Source of the DNA: Nocardioides sp. JS614
Lineage (GTDB): Bacteria > Actinomycetota > Actinomycetes > Propionibacteriales > Nocardioidaceae
Direction of reading: 5' to 3'
Assembly (NCBI RefSeq): GCF_000015265.1
Contig: NC_008699.1
Span: 2,604,001-2,668,000, forward strand
Length of the DNA: 64,000 bases
Position 1 is the first letter of the stretch, and each line of letters opens with the position of its first letter. Position numbers and translations under genes: made by a program. This document shows positions 1-7,179 of the stretch, piece by piece. Under the pieces are notes generated by a model. It did no database searches. It was not told the origin of the DNA and saw nothing but the letters and a program-made list of their open reading frames with translations.

Positions 1-1
1 C

Positions 2-142
2 GACGGGGTGCTGTTCATCGACCGCCTGGACACCGAGGCCCGCAAGGCCGCGATGAAGGCGATCCGCGAGTCGGAGTGGTTCGGCCTCGACGCCCCCCAG
101 GTGAAGGTCTCTCCGCACGCCACGCACGGGCTCGGCTTCTGA
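2..142 (+). CDS. def: Peptide deformylase, C-terminal fragment (cut by window start)
   Basis: The reading frame open from the window edge to a TGA at 140-142 encodes 46 residues beginning DGVLFIDRLD and ending VKVSPHATHGLGF. The stretch LFIDRLDTEARKAAMKAIRE matches the C-terminal helix of actinobacterial peptide deformylase, which removes the formyl group from nascent proteins. The catalytic motifs lie upstream of the window and cannot be checked. The stop is followed after 2 nt by the fmt ATG. A def-fmt pair is a classic arrangement, because Fmt adds the formyl group that Def removes, and this supports the call despite the short fragment. Confidence 0.8.
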   Translation, partial: DGVLFIDRLDTEARKAAMKAIRESEWFGLDAPQVKVSPHATHGLGF

Positions 143-144
143 GC

Positions 145-1095
145 ATGCGCGTCGTCTTCGCCGGCACCCCCGAGGTGGCCATCCCCGTCCTGGACGCGGT
201 CGCCGCGTCCTCCCACGAGCTCGTCGCCGTGGTCACCCGTCCCGACGCACCCGCCGGCCGGGGGCGGCGGCTGCTGGCGAGCCCGGTCGCGCTCCGTGCG
301 GAGGAGCTGGGGGTCCCGGTGCTCAAGCCCGCCCACCCCAAGGATCCGGAGTTCCAGGAGCAGCTGCGCGCGCTGCGGCCGGACTGCTGTCCCGTCGTCG
401 CGTACGGCGCGCTGCTGCCGCAGGCGGCGCTCGACATCCCGGTCCACGGGTGGGTCAACCTGCACTTCTCGGCGCTCCCCGCCTGGCGGGGAGCGGCCCC
501 CGTCCAGCACGCGATCTGGGCCGGGGACGAGGTCACCGGGGCCACCACCTTCCGGATCGTCAAGGAGCTCGACGCGGGGCCGACGTACGGCGTGATGACC
601 GAACGGATCCGCCCCACCGACACCGCAGGGGACCTGCTCGCGCGACTCGCCGAGGGCGGCGCGGGGCTGATGGTCGCCACGCTCGACGGCATCGAGGACG
701 GCTCCCTGGAGGCCCGGCCGCAGCAGGCCGAGGGGGTCTCCTACGCCCCGAAGGTCGAGGTCGAGGACGCACGCGTGGACTGGTCGCGACCGGCGGTCGT
801 GATCGACCACCAGGTGCGCGCCTGCACCCCCGCCCCGGGCGCCTGGACCACCGTGGCCGGCGAGCGCCTCAAGCTCGGGCCGGTCACCCACGCCGATGCC
901 CACGGCTCCCAGGGCCTCGGGCCGGGAGAGCTGGGGGTCGGCAAGCACGACGTGCTGGTCGGCACCGGCACCACGGCCGTCCGGCTCGGTGACGTGCGCC
1001 CGCACGGCCGCAAGCAGATGGCCGCCGCGGACTGGGCCCGCGGAGCCCGGCTGCAGACAGGTGTCCGAATCGGCGTGGCTTTCGGTGAAAGCTGA
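145..1095 (+). CDS. fmt: Methionyl-tRNA formyltransferase
   Basis: The 316-residue product matches the usual Fmt length. It transfers a formyl group from 10-formyl-THF to Met-tRNA(fMet) in translation initiation. It opens MRVVFAGTPEVAIPVLDA, has the catalytic Asn105-Leu-His107 followed by SALPAWRGAAPVQ (the formyl-THF site), then ELDAGP holding the catalytic Asp, and a C-terminal anticodon-binding OB-like domain (about residues 205-316). An upstream in-frame start at 76 would overlap def and add a non-conserved tail, so the ATG 2 nt after the def stop is preferred. It is probably co-transcribed with def. Known family, normal length, no anomalies. Confidence 0.96.
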   Translation: MRVVFAGTPEVAIPVLDAVAASSHELVAVVTRPDAPAGRGRRLLASPVALRAEELGVPVLKPAHPKDPEFQEQLRALRPDCCPVVAYGALLPQAALDIPVHGWVNLHFSALPAWRGAAPVQHAIWAGDEVTGATTFRIVKELDAGPTYGVMTERIRPTDTAGDLLARLAEGGAGLMVATLDGIEDGSLEARPQQAEGVSYAPKVEVEDARVDWSRPAVVIDHQVRACTPAPGAWTTVAGERLKLGPVTHADAHGSQGLGPGELGVGKHDVLVGTGTTAVRLGDVRPHGRKQMAAADWARGARLQTGVRIGVAFGES

Positions 1096-1107
1096 GGCGC
1101 GGGTCGA

Positions 1108-1113
1108 TACGGT
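1108..1113 (+). promoter_or_regulatory. Candidate -10 element (TACGGT) for leaderless small ORF
   Basis: TACGGT lies 7 nt before the ATG at 1121. A transcript starting 6-8 nt downstream of a TANNNT hexamer would begin at or next to the start codon. No convincing -35 is visible. Inferred from the same spacing at many other starts in this window. Confidence 0.4.
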
Positions 1114-1120
1114 CGTCTGC

Positions 1121-1309
1121 ATGAGCCGTCCGGCGCATGCAGGCGACCAGGTGCCGTTCACCAAGGGGTCCTACAGGCCGCGGCCCGCCCGTCTCGGAGA
1201 GATCGAGCGCGAGGAGTGGGTGGAGATCGCCACCGATGCTGGGGCCGTCCAGGCCGTCCAGGCAGCACAGTCCGTCCGGAGCCCGTCGACGAAGCGCCTC
1301 GCCGGATGA
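1121..1309 (+). CDS. Small hypothetical protein, translationally coupled to rsmB
   Basis: Sixty-two codons between fmt and rsmB, product MSRPAHAGDQVPFTKGSYRP followed by an acidic and Ala/Gln-rich middle (residues 25-50) and a basic end. No family is recognised. Support for a real gene is contextual. The ATG is preceded at 7 nt by a -10-like TACGGT. The TGA stop (1307-1309) overlaps the rsmB ATG (1306-1308) as ATGA, the same coupling used across the other operons here. The N-terminal part (GSYRPRPARLGEIEREEWVEIATDAGAVQ) has normal high third-position GC. It could instead be a 5' leader peptide for rsmB. No signal peptide or membrane segment. Confidence 0.5.
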   Translation: MSRPAHAGDQVPFTKGSYRPRPARLGEIEREEWVEIATDAGAVQAVQAAQSVRSPSTKRLAG

Positions 1310-2724
1310 GCGATACCCGGCCTCGGGGCCACCAACGAGAGCCTCAGCGCGGGTCCCCGGGTGGGTCCCAGCGCGGCAACCGGCCCCGCGTCGACCCGGC
1401 CCGGCTCGCGGCGCTCGACGTGATGAAGGCCGTGCGGGTCGACGGCGCCTACACGAATCTCGTCCTGCCGTCGGTGCTGCGCCAGCACGGGCTCTCCGGC
1501 CGGGACGCCGCGTTCGTGACCGAGCTGGTGTCCGGCACCATCCGCAGACGTGGGACGTACGACGCCATCCTGGCCGCCTGCGTCGACCGGCCCCTGAGCA
1601 AGGTGGAGGCCAAGGTCCTCGACGCGCTGCGGCTCGGCACCCACCAGCTGCTCTCCATGCGGGTCCCGGTGCACGCGGCGATCAGCACGACGGTCGACCT
1701 GGTCCGGGCCAAGGTCAGCTCGGGCGCGGGTGGCTTCGCGAACGCCGTCCTGCGCCAGGTGGCCCGGCAGGAGCTGACCGAGTGGATCGCCCGGGTCGCT
1801 CCGGACCCGCGGGTCGCGCCGACCCGGTTCGCCTCGATCGCCTACAGCCATCCACGCTGGATCGTCGACGAGCTCCGCTCGGCCGTCGGCGCCGACGAGC
1901 TGTTCGAGCTGCTCGCGGCGGACAACGAGCCGCCGCGGGTGACGCTCGTGGCTCGCCCCGGGCGGTCCGGCCGCGAGGAGCTGCCGGGTGAGCCGACCCC
2001 CTACTCGCCGTACGGCGTGGTCCTCGGCGGGGGCGACCCGGGTGAGATCCCGGCGGTCGCCGAGGGCCGGGCGGGGGTCCAGGACGAGGGCTCGCAGCTG
2101 GTCGCTGCGGCGCTCGCGGCCGCACCGATCGAGGGGCCCGACCGCCGCTGGCTCGACCTGTGCGCCGGTCCCGGCGGGAAGTCGGCCTTGCTGGCCGCGC
2201 TGGCCGCCCAGCGGGGCGCCCGCCTGGTGGCCGCCGAGCGCCAGGAGCACCGGACCCGGCTGGTGCTGCGCGCGCTGCGCGACGCGCCCGGTGTTGCTGG
2301 CATCGTGACGTCCGACGGCACCGCGCCGCCGTTCGCCGAGGGCACCTTCGACCGAGTGCTCGTCGACGCGCCCTGCACCGGCCTCGGCGCGCTCCGGCGC
2401 CGGCCCGAGGCCCGGTGGCGGCGCCGGGCCGACGACCTGCTCAGCCTGGTGCTGCTCCAGCGACGCCTGCTCTCCTCCGCCCTCGACCTGGTCCGGCCCG
2501 GTGGCGTGGTGGTCTACGCCACGTGCTCGCCGGTGATCTCCGAGACCCGGGGCGTGGTGTCCTCGGTGCTCGAGAGCCGCGACGACGCGGAGCCGGGGGA
2601 CACGCGGTCGTTGCTGCCCGCGATCCCCGGCTGCGAGGGTCCGATGCCCGGAACGGTGCAGCTGTGGCCGCACCGGCACGGCACCGACGCGATGTTCCTC
2701 GCGTTACTGCGGCGCACCGCCTGA
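1306..2724 (+). CDS. rsmB: 16S rRNA (cytosine-5)-methyltransferase RsmB/Sun
   Basis: The 472-residue protein has an N-terminal NusB-like RNA-binding domain (about residues 25-165) and a C-terminal class I SAM methyltransferase domain (about 240-470). The SAM motif LCAGPGGKSALLA and both family cysteines are present: Cys357 in VDAPCTGLG and the nucleophilic Cys407 in YATCSPV. The family makes m5C967-type modifications of 16S rRNA. The first 25 residues are basic and low complexity. The start ATG overlaps the stop of the upstream small ORF (ATGA). A longer start at 1216 is possible but reads into that ORF. Order fmt-rsmB-rpe is conserved in actinobacteria. Confidence 0.94.
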   Translation: MSDTRPRGHQREPQRGSPGGSQRGNRPRVDPARLAALDVMKAVRVDGAYTNLVLPSVLRQHGLSGRDAAFVTELVSGTIRRRGTYDAILAACVDRPLSKVEAKVLDALRLGTHQLLSMRVPVHAAISTTVDLVRAKVSSGAGGFANAVLRQVARQELTEWIARVAPDPRVAPTRFASIAYSHPRWIVDELRSAVGADELFELLAADNEPPRVTLVARPGRSGREELPGEPTPYSPYGVVLGGGDPGEIPAVAEGRAGVQDEGSQLVAAALAAAPIEGPDRRWLDLCAGPGGKSALLAALAAQRGARLVAAERQEHRTRLVLRALRDAPGVAGIVTSDGTAPPFAEGTFDRVLVDAPCTGLGALRRRPEARWRRRADDLLSLVLLQRRLLSSALDLVRPGGVVVYATCSPVISETRGVVSSVLESRDDAEPGDTRSLLPAIPGCEGPMPGTVQLWPHRHGTDAMFLALLRRTA

Positions 2725-2735
2725 GGGCTCACGGG

Positions 2736-2855
2736 CGCGACGAACGCGCCGTACACCTCGCCGACGAAGGTGTGCTCGCCGGCCTTGCCCGGGTCCTGGC
2801 GTGGGGCGTTGTGGTCGATCCGCAGACGCCCGTCGATCGAGCACGTGGCGCAGGT
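2736..2855 (-). pseudogene. Unassigned coding remnant between rsmB and the AAA ATPase remnant
   Basis: On the minus strand one frame reads CSIDGRLRIDHNAPRQDPGK and continues through GEHTFVGEVYGAFVAPV with almost every codon ending in G or C, as in real genes here. It has no start of its own and runs into the antisense of rsmB, so it looks like a gene fragment rather than a complete gene. I do not recognise the family. It could be the tail of a protein once fused to or downstream of the neighbouring ATPase. Confidence 0.3.
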
Positions 2856-3399
2856 AGCGCCCGGGGCGTCCAGGTAGGCCTTCCGGTGCTGGACGAGCTC
2901 GAGCTCCGCCCAGGTCGTGCGCCGGAAGCCGCACGGCCCGGTCTCGAGGATCGTCGCGCCCGGCATGGCGCGAGCACGGGTGAGTGGGTGGCGCACAGAG
3001 CGGCGCCGAGCGGGGGCGGCGGGGGTCGACCTGCTGCTCCTCGAACGTGTACCAGCCGTGCCTCGTCTCGGCCCGGAGGAAGAATCCCCACCTGCTCGCG
3101 GCGAGGCCACGCTGCCGGCGCAGCGATCGGCCCAGCGCCGACTCCGTCGGGCGCGTCGAGTGGTGGCCCTGGGTCGAGCCACCCTCGGGAGAGAGGCCGA
3201 AGGCCGCCGCGACCGCCTCCACGATCGTCGACTTTCCCGAGCCGTTCTCACCGACCAGGAACGTGACGAACGGCGACAGCTCGAGGCCCTCCCGGACCAG
3301 CTGGGCGACCGCGGGCACGTCCGCCGGCCAGACGCCTTCTCGCAGCGGCCGGTCCGGGTCGGCCCAGACCCGGACGACGGGCGGCTGGTCGAAGTCCAT
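2835..3399 (-). pseudogene. Decayed AAA-type ATPase
   Basis: The start ATG (3399) leads into MDFDQPPVVRVWADPDRPL and a Walker A motif VGENGSGKSTIVEAVA, then SPEGGSTQGH and LRAETRHGWYTFEEQQVD. This is the N-terminal half of a small stand-alone AAA/ABC-type ATPase. About 100 residues that should carry Walker B are missing. Homology resumes in a second frame at ALCATHSPVLA, shifts again by one base to PGATILETGPCGFRRTTWAE (with LELVQHRKAYLDAP), and once more to YLRHVLD, the usual C-terminus. An internal deletion plus at least two frameshifts make this a pseudogene. A -10 element still sits 6 nt before the ATG. The intact family has no firmly assigned role. It faces the LigD-like gene, 48 bp away. 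Confidence 0.75.
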
Positions 3400-3405
3400 G
3401 CCCGC

Positions 3406-3411
3406 ACCGTA
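3406..3411 (-). promoter_or_regulatory. Relict -10 element of the decayed ATPase
   Basis: On the minus strand TACGGT lies 6 nt before the ATG at 3399, the leaderless spacing seen elsewhere in the window. The promoter appears to have outlived the coding sequence. Confidence 0.35.
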
Positions 3412-3434
3412 CGGCTCCCCGCCCCCACCCCCTC

Positions 3435-3440
3435 TAGATT
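3435..3440 (+). promoter_or_regulatory. Candidate -10 element (TAGATT) for the LigD-like gene
   Basis: TAGATT ends 7 nt before the ATG at 3448, so a leaderless transcript is predicted. No clear -35 is visible. It is back to back with the relict promoter of the decayed ATPase, 24 bp away. Confidence 0.5.
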
Positions 3441-3447
3441 GGGCCGC

Positions 3448-4428
3448 ATGCCCGCCTCGAAGACGCCCGCGGTCGAGATCGAGGTCGACGACCGGGTCGT
3501 GCGGATCAGCAACCCCGACCGGGTGTACTTCCCCGACAGCGGAGCGACCAAGCTCGACCTGGTCGAGTACTACCTCGCGGTCGGTCCGGGCATCGTCAAC
3601 GCCCTGTTCGAGCGGCCGTGCATGCTGCACCGCTTCCCGAAGGGCCTGGCGGGGGAGAAGGTGCACCAGAAACGGCTGCCGAAGGGCGCACCGCCCTGGG
3701 TGGAGACGGTCCGCCTGCACTTCCCGCGCTGGAACCGTACGGCGGACGAGCTCTGCGTCACCGAGCTGGGCAGCGTGATCTGGGCGGTGCAGATGTCCAC
3801 GGTCGAGTTCCATCCCTGGAACAGCCGCCGCGAGGACACCGAGCGGCCGGACGAGTGGCGCATCGACCTCGACCCCGGCCCGGAGTGCTCCTACGACCGG
3901 GTCCGGCGGGTGGCCCACGTCGCCCACGAGGTCCTCGACGAGCTCGGCGTCGTCGGCTTCCCGAAGACCAGTGGCAGCAAGGGACTGCACGTGTACGTCC
4001 GGATCCGCCCGGACCATGGGTTCAAGGAGGTACGCCGGGCCGCGCTCGCCTTCGCCCGCGAGGTCGAGCGCCGGGCGCCCGAGGACGTGGACCTGACCTG
4101 GTGGCGCAAGGACCGGGACCCCGCGACGGTCTTCGTCGACTACAACCAGAACGCCCGTGACCACACCATCGCGGCGGCGTACTCCGTCCGCGGCCTCCCC
4201 GACGCCCGGGTCTCCACGCCCATCCGGTGGGACGAGGTCGACGACGCCGACCCGCGTGACTTCACGATCTTCACGGTGCCCGAGCGGTTCGCCCGGCTCG
4301 GCGACCTGCACACCGATATCGACGACGGCGGCGGCCGGGGGCCGTTCGACATCGCGTCGCTCCTGGAGTGGGCCGACCGCGACGAGCGCGACGGCGCCGC
4401 CGGTCCCGACGACGAGCAGTCCGAATAG
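3448..4428 (+). CDS. Stand-alone LigD-type DNA polymerase/primase domain protein
   Basis: 326 residues covering only the polymerase (archaeo-eukaryotic primase) module of LigD, the bacterial non-homologous end-joining enzyme. Visible family features are the SNPDRVYFPD entry, KLDLVEYYLAV, HRFPKGL, the catalytic DLDPGP with two acidic metal ligands, KTSGSKGLHVYV, and the VDYNQNARDHTIAAAYSVR block. No ligase or 3'-phosphoesterase domain and no Ku gene is present nearby. Such single-domain homologues in actinobacteria are thought to act in DNA repair, adding nucleotides at breaks. That role is family knowledge, not shown here. The ATG follows a -10-like TAGATT. The gene ends 9 nt before rpe. Confidence 0.88.
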   Translation: MPASKTPAVEIEVDDRVVRISNPDRVYFPDSGATKLDLVEYYLAVGPGIVNALFERPCMLHRFPKGLAGEKVHQKRLPKGAPPWVETVRLHFPRWNRTADELCVTELGSVIWAVQMSTVEFHPWNSRREDTERPDEWRIDLDPGPECSYDRVRRVAHVAHEVLDELGVVGFPKTSGSKGLHVYVRIRPDHGFKEVRRAALAFAREVERRAPEDVDLTWWRKDRDPATVFVDYNQNARDHTIAAAYSVRGLPDARVSTPIRWDEVDDADPRDFTIFTVPERFARLGDLHTDIDDGGGRGPFDIASLLEWADRDERDGAAGPDDEQSE

Positions 4429-4431
4429 GCT
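4426..4431 (+). promoter_or_regulatory. Candidate -10 element (TAGGCT) for rpe
   Basis: TAGGCT overlaps the stop codon of the LigD-like gene and ends 6 nt before the rpe GTG (4438). It would give rpe its own leaderless transcript. Confidence 0.4.
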
Positions 4432-4437
4432 GGCCCG

Positions 4438-5100
4438 GTGGGCATCCAGATCACCCCGAGCATCCTGAACGCCGACTTCGCCGCGCTCGGCGCCGAGGTC
4501 GCCCGGATCGGCAGCGCCGACTGGGTGCACGTGGACGTGATGGACAACCACTTCGTCCCTAACCTCACGTTCGGCCCGACCATGGTCGAGGCGCTCGCCC
4601 GGTCGACCGAGGTGCCGCTCGACGCCCACCTGATGGTCGAGGTCCCCGACCGGCACGCGCTCGCGTACGTCGAGGCCGGCTGCGGATCGGTCACCTTCCA
4701 CGTCGAGGCCGCGCAGGCGCCCGTCCGACTGGCCCGCGAGATCCGCGCGCACGGCGCCCGGGCGAGCATGGCGCTGCGTCCGGCCACGCCGGTCGAGCCC
4801 TACGAGGACCTGCTGCCCGAGCTCGACATGCTGCTGATCATGACCGTCGAGCCCGGCTTCGGCGGCCAGCGGTTCCTCGACCTGTGCCTGCCGAAGATCC
4901 GCCGGGCCCGCGAGCTGATGGACAAGCACGGGCTGGAGACCTGGCTGCAGGTCGACGGCGGCATCAGCCTGGAGACGATCGAGCGCTGCGTGGACGCCGG
5001 TGCCGACGTGTTCGTCGCCGGTTCGGCCGTCTACTCCGCCGCGGACCCCGACCGGATGGTCGCCGAGCTGAGGGCCGCCGCCGAGCGCGCCGTCCGCTGA
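4438..5100 (+). CDS. rpe: Ribulose-phosphate 3-epimerase
   Basis: The 220-residue TIM-barrel enzyme interconverts ribulose-5-phosphate and xylulose-5-phosphate in the pentose phosphate pathway. It starts at a GTG (GIQITPSILNADFAALG), has the metal-binding VHVDVMDNHFVPNLTFG, DAHLMVE, MTVEPGFGGQRF, and the phosphate-binding VDGGIS with FVAGSAVY. All catalytic blocks are present at normal length. It directly precedes the riboflavin genes, and its product ribulose-5-phosphate is a substrate of RibBA, a metabolic as well as positional link. Confidence 0.96.
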   Translation: MGIQITPSILNADFAALGAEVARIGSADWVHVDVMDNHFVPNLTFGPTMVEALARSTEVPLDAHLMVEVPDRHALAYVEAGCGSVTFHVEAAQAPVRLAREIRAHGARASMALRPATPVEPYEDLLPELDMLLIMTVEPGFGGQRFLDLCLPKIRRARELMDKHGLETWLQVDGGISLETIERCVDAGADVFVAGSAVYSAADPDRMVAELRAAAERAVR

Positions 5101-5222
5101 CCCACGCCGTTGGTGACCGAACCGCGCTGCTGGGCGACCGCGCGGCCGGTCTCACCGCGGCGGCCCCACGCCTCGGCGTCTGATGCCGTGTGGCAGACTG
5201 GTGCTCGACGAGTTTTCAGCTC

Positions 5223-5376
5223 GCGTGCTCTGGGGTCGGTGAAATTCCGAGCCGGCGGTGACTGACGAAGGCAGGATCGCTTCGCTCAGAAGTCCGCGAC
5301 CCGGTCACAGCCAGTGACCGGTTGACCAGGTGGAACTCCTGGACCGACGGTCAAAGTCCGGATGGGAAGCGCACGC
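5223..5376 (+). promoter_or_regulatory. FMN riboswitch (RFN element)
   Basis: The leader of ribD contains the conserved RFN blocks in order: GGGGTCGGTGAAATTCCGA, GCCGGCGGTGACTG, GACCCGGTCACAGCC, GACCGGTTGACCAGG, TGGAACTCCTGGACCGACGG and TCAAAGTCCGGATGGGAAGC. Helix P1 can form between GCGTGC (5223-5228) and GCACGC (5371-5376), which sets the boundaries. FMN binding is known to lower expression of riboflavin genes. Here the element precedes ribD-ribE-ribBA-ribH. The region 5101-5222 between rpe and the element holds no gene; a promoter must lie there but I cannot place it confidently. Confidence 0.95.
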
Positions 5377-5388
5377 ACGGCGTCCCGT

Positions 5389-5453
5389 CGGGCACCCGCC
5401 CGCCGGTGCCCGCCTGTCAGCCCCGGAGTCCGCGACCGGACCGGAGGGGCACC
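5389..5453 (+). promoter_or_regulatory. Riboswitch expression platform: competing hairpins over the ribD ribosome-binding site
   Basis: GGTGCCC (5405-5411) can pair with GGGCACC upstream (5390-5396) as a local hairpin, or with an identical GGGCACC (5447-5453) that overlaps the ribD Shine-Dalgarno region (GGAGGGG, 5443-5449) just before the ATG at 5456. The two pairings exclude each other. There is no T-run after either hairpin, so translational control fits better than termination. The pairings are read from the sequence; the switching model is inference. Confidence 0.55.
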
Positions 5454-5455
5454 AG

Positions 5456-6523
5456 ATGACGTTCACCGCCGCCGAGCAGGCCGCCATGCGGCGTGCGCTC
5501 GAGCTCGCGGCGGCTCCCGGCGTCCCGCTCGGACCCAACCCGCGCGTCGGCTGCGTGCTGCTCGACGAGGACGGCCGCACCGTGGCGGAGGGCCACCACC
5601 GCGGCGCGGGCACGGCGCACGCCGAGGCCGACGCGCTGGCGCGGGCCGGCGTCCGGGCCAGGGGAGCGACCGCAGTCGTCACCCTCGAGCCGTGCAACCA
5701 CACCGGACGCACCGGCCCCTGCGCGCAGGCCCTGATCGGCGCCGGCGTACGCCGGGTGGTCTTCGCCCAGCCCGACCCGAACCCGGCCGCCGCCGGCGGC
5801 GCGGACACCCTGCGCGCCGCCGGTGTCGACGTCGAGTCGGGACTCCTGCACGTCGAGTCGGGACTTCTGAACCGGTTCTGGGCCTTCGGGCTCGCGCACG
5901 GCCGGCCCTTCGTCACCTGGAAGTTCGCCACCACGCTGGACGGCCGCAGCGCCGCCGCCGACGGGACCAGCCGCTGGGTCAGCTCGCGCGCCGCCCGGCT
6001 CGACACGCACCGGCTCCGGGCCCGGTGCGACGTGATGCTCGTGGGCACCAACACCATCGAGGTCGACGACCCGCTGCTGACCGTGCGCGACGAGCACGAC
6101 CGCCCGCTGGAGCACCAGCCGCTGCGGGCGGTGATGGGGGAGCGCGACCTGGACCCGGGCCGCCGGGTCTTCGACCAGCGACCGGCGAACGGTGCCGAGA
6201 GCGTTCACCTGCGCACGCGCGACCCCGAGAAGGCCCTTGCCGAGCTGGCCGCTCTCGACCGGCAGCACGTGTTCCTCGAGGGCGGGCCGACGCTGGCCGC
6301 CGCCTTCCTGAAGGCCGGGCTGGTCGACGAGATCGTCGCGTACGTCGCCCCGATGCTGCTCGGGTCCGGCCGCGCGGCTGTCGGCGACCTCGGAATCCCC
6401 ACCATCGCGCAGGCGTTCCGTCCGCGGGTCACCGACGTCACGGTGCTCGAGGGGCTCGACGGCGAGCAGCCGAACGTGCGCCTGACCCTCACCCCTTCAG
6501 AACCCCGCGCAGAAGGAGCCTGA
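5456..6523 (+). CDS. ribD: Bifunctional riboflavin deaminase/reductase RibD
   Basis: 355 residues in two domains. The N-terminal zinc deaminase (1-145) has His55 in HAEAD and Cys80/Cys89 in CNHTGRTGPC. The C-terminal NADPH reductase (about 150-355) has FVTWKFATTLDGRSAA and FLEGGPTLAAAFL. It performs the second and third steps of riboflavin synthesis. The ATG at 5456 is chosen because of the strong GGAGGGG upstream and because it starts right at the conserved N-terminus. Residues 126-139 carry a duplicated VESGLLH/VESGLLN coded by a 21-bp tandem repeat at the domain junction. First gene behind the FMN riboswitch; ribE follows after 2 nt. Confidence 0.95.
   Translation: MTFTAAEQAAMRRALELAAAPGVPLGPNPRVGCVLLDEDGRTVAEGHHRGAGTAHAEADALARAGVRARGATAVVTLEPCNHTGRTGPCAQALIGAGVRRVVFAQPDPNPAAAGGADTLRAAGVDVESGLLHVESGLLNRFWAFGLAHGRPFVTWKFATTLDGRSAAADGTSRWVSSRAARLDTHRLRARCDVMLVGTNTIEVDDPLLTVRDEHDRPLEHQPLRAVMGERDLDPGRRVFDQRPANGAESVHLRTRDPEKALAELAALDRQHVFLEGGPTLAAAFLKAGLVDEIVAYVAPMLLGSGRAAVGDLGIPTIAQAFRPRVTDVTVLEGLDGEQPNVRLTLTPSEPRAEGA
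5831..5872 (+). repeat. In-frame 21-bp tandem duplication in ribD
   Basis: Two 21-bp copies (5831-5851 and 5852-5872) differ at only two bases and each centres on a GAGTC-GG-GACTC type inverted repeat (second copy GAGTC-GG-GACTT). They encode VESGLLH and VESGLLN between the deaminase and reductase domains. Confidence 0.85.
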
Positions 6524-6525
6524 CC

Positions 6526-7179
6526 ATGTTCACCGGGATCGTCGAGGAGCTCGGCACCGTCGCCGCCGTGGAGGACCAGGGCGACGCGATCCGCCTCACC
6601 ATCCGGGCCACCACTGTGCTCGAGGACGCTGCGCTCGGCGACTCGATCGCAGTCAACGGCTGCTGCCTCACCGTCGCGGCTCGCGACGGGGACACCTGGA
6701 CCGCCGACGTCATGCAGGAGACCCTCGACAAGACCAGCCTCGCCGGCGTCCGGCCCGGCGACCGCGTGAACCTCGAGCGAGCGGTCACGGCGCACACGCG
6801 GCTCGGTGGCCACATCGTCCAGGGCCACGTCGACGGCGTGGGGACCGTCGTCCGCCGGACCCCGAGCGAGCACTGGGAGGTCGTCGAGATCTCCTTCCCG
6901 CCGGCGGACCAGCGGGGCACGCTGGCCCGCTACCTCGTCGACAAGGGCTCGATCACCGTCGACGGCGTCAGCCTGACCGTCGTCGAGGCCACCGCGGACG
7001 GCTTCACCGTGAGCCTGATCCCGGAGACCCTGGCCCGCACGACCCTCGGCACCCGCCGTCCGGGCGACCGGGTGAACCTCGAGGCCGACATCCTCGCCAA
7101 GCACGTCGAGCGACTGCTGGCCCACCGTGACCAGGTCGACCGAGTCGGGGCCGACCGCACCGAAGGAGCACCCGCATGA
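6526..7179 (+). CDS. ribE: Riboflavin synthase alpha subunit
   Basis: 217 residues built of two similar lumazine-binding barrels: MFTGIVEELG with NGCCLTV (first) and GHVDG with DGVSLTV (second). It dismutates two molecules of 6,7-dimethyl-8-ribityllumazine to riboflavin and its precursor. The strong AGAAGGAG ribosome site precedes the ATG. The TGA stop overlaps the ribBA ATG as ATGA, indicating translational coupling. Length and motif set are standard. Confidence 0.95.
   Translation: MFTGIVEELGTVAAVEDQGDAIRLTIRATTVLEDAALGDSIAVNGCCLTVAARDGDTWTADVMQETLDKTSLAGVRPGDRVNLERAVTAHTRLGGHIVQGHVDGVGTVVRRTPSEHWEVVEISFPPADQRGTLARYLVDKGSITVDGVSLTVVEATADGFTVSLIPETLARTTLGTRRPGDRVNLEADILAKHVERLLAHRDQVDRVGADRTEGAPA

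Noticed and set aside
2756..2855. Endonuclease VII-like remnant suggested by CATC...RLRIDH
   Set aside because: The resemblance is limited to a few residues and the spacing does not fit well; left as unassigned.
2704..4929. 741-codon minus-strand frame spanning the ATPase remnant, LigD-like gene and rpe
   Set aside because: Only the part from 3399 down to about 3024 shows true homology (AAA ATPase N-terminal half). The rest is antisense of plus-strand genes.
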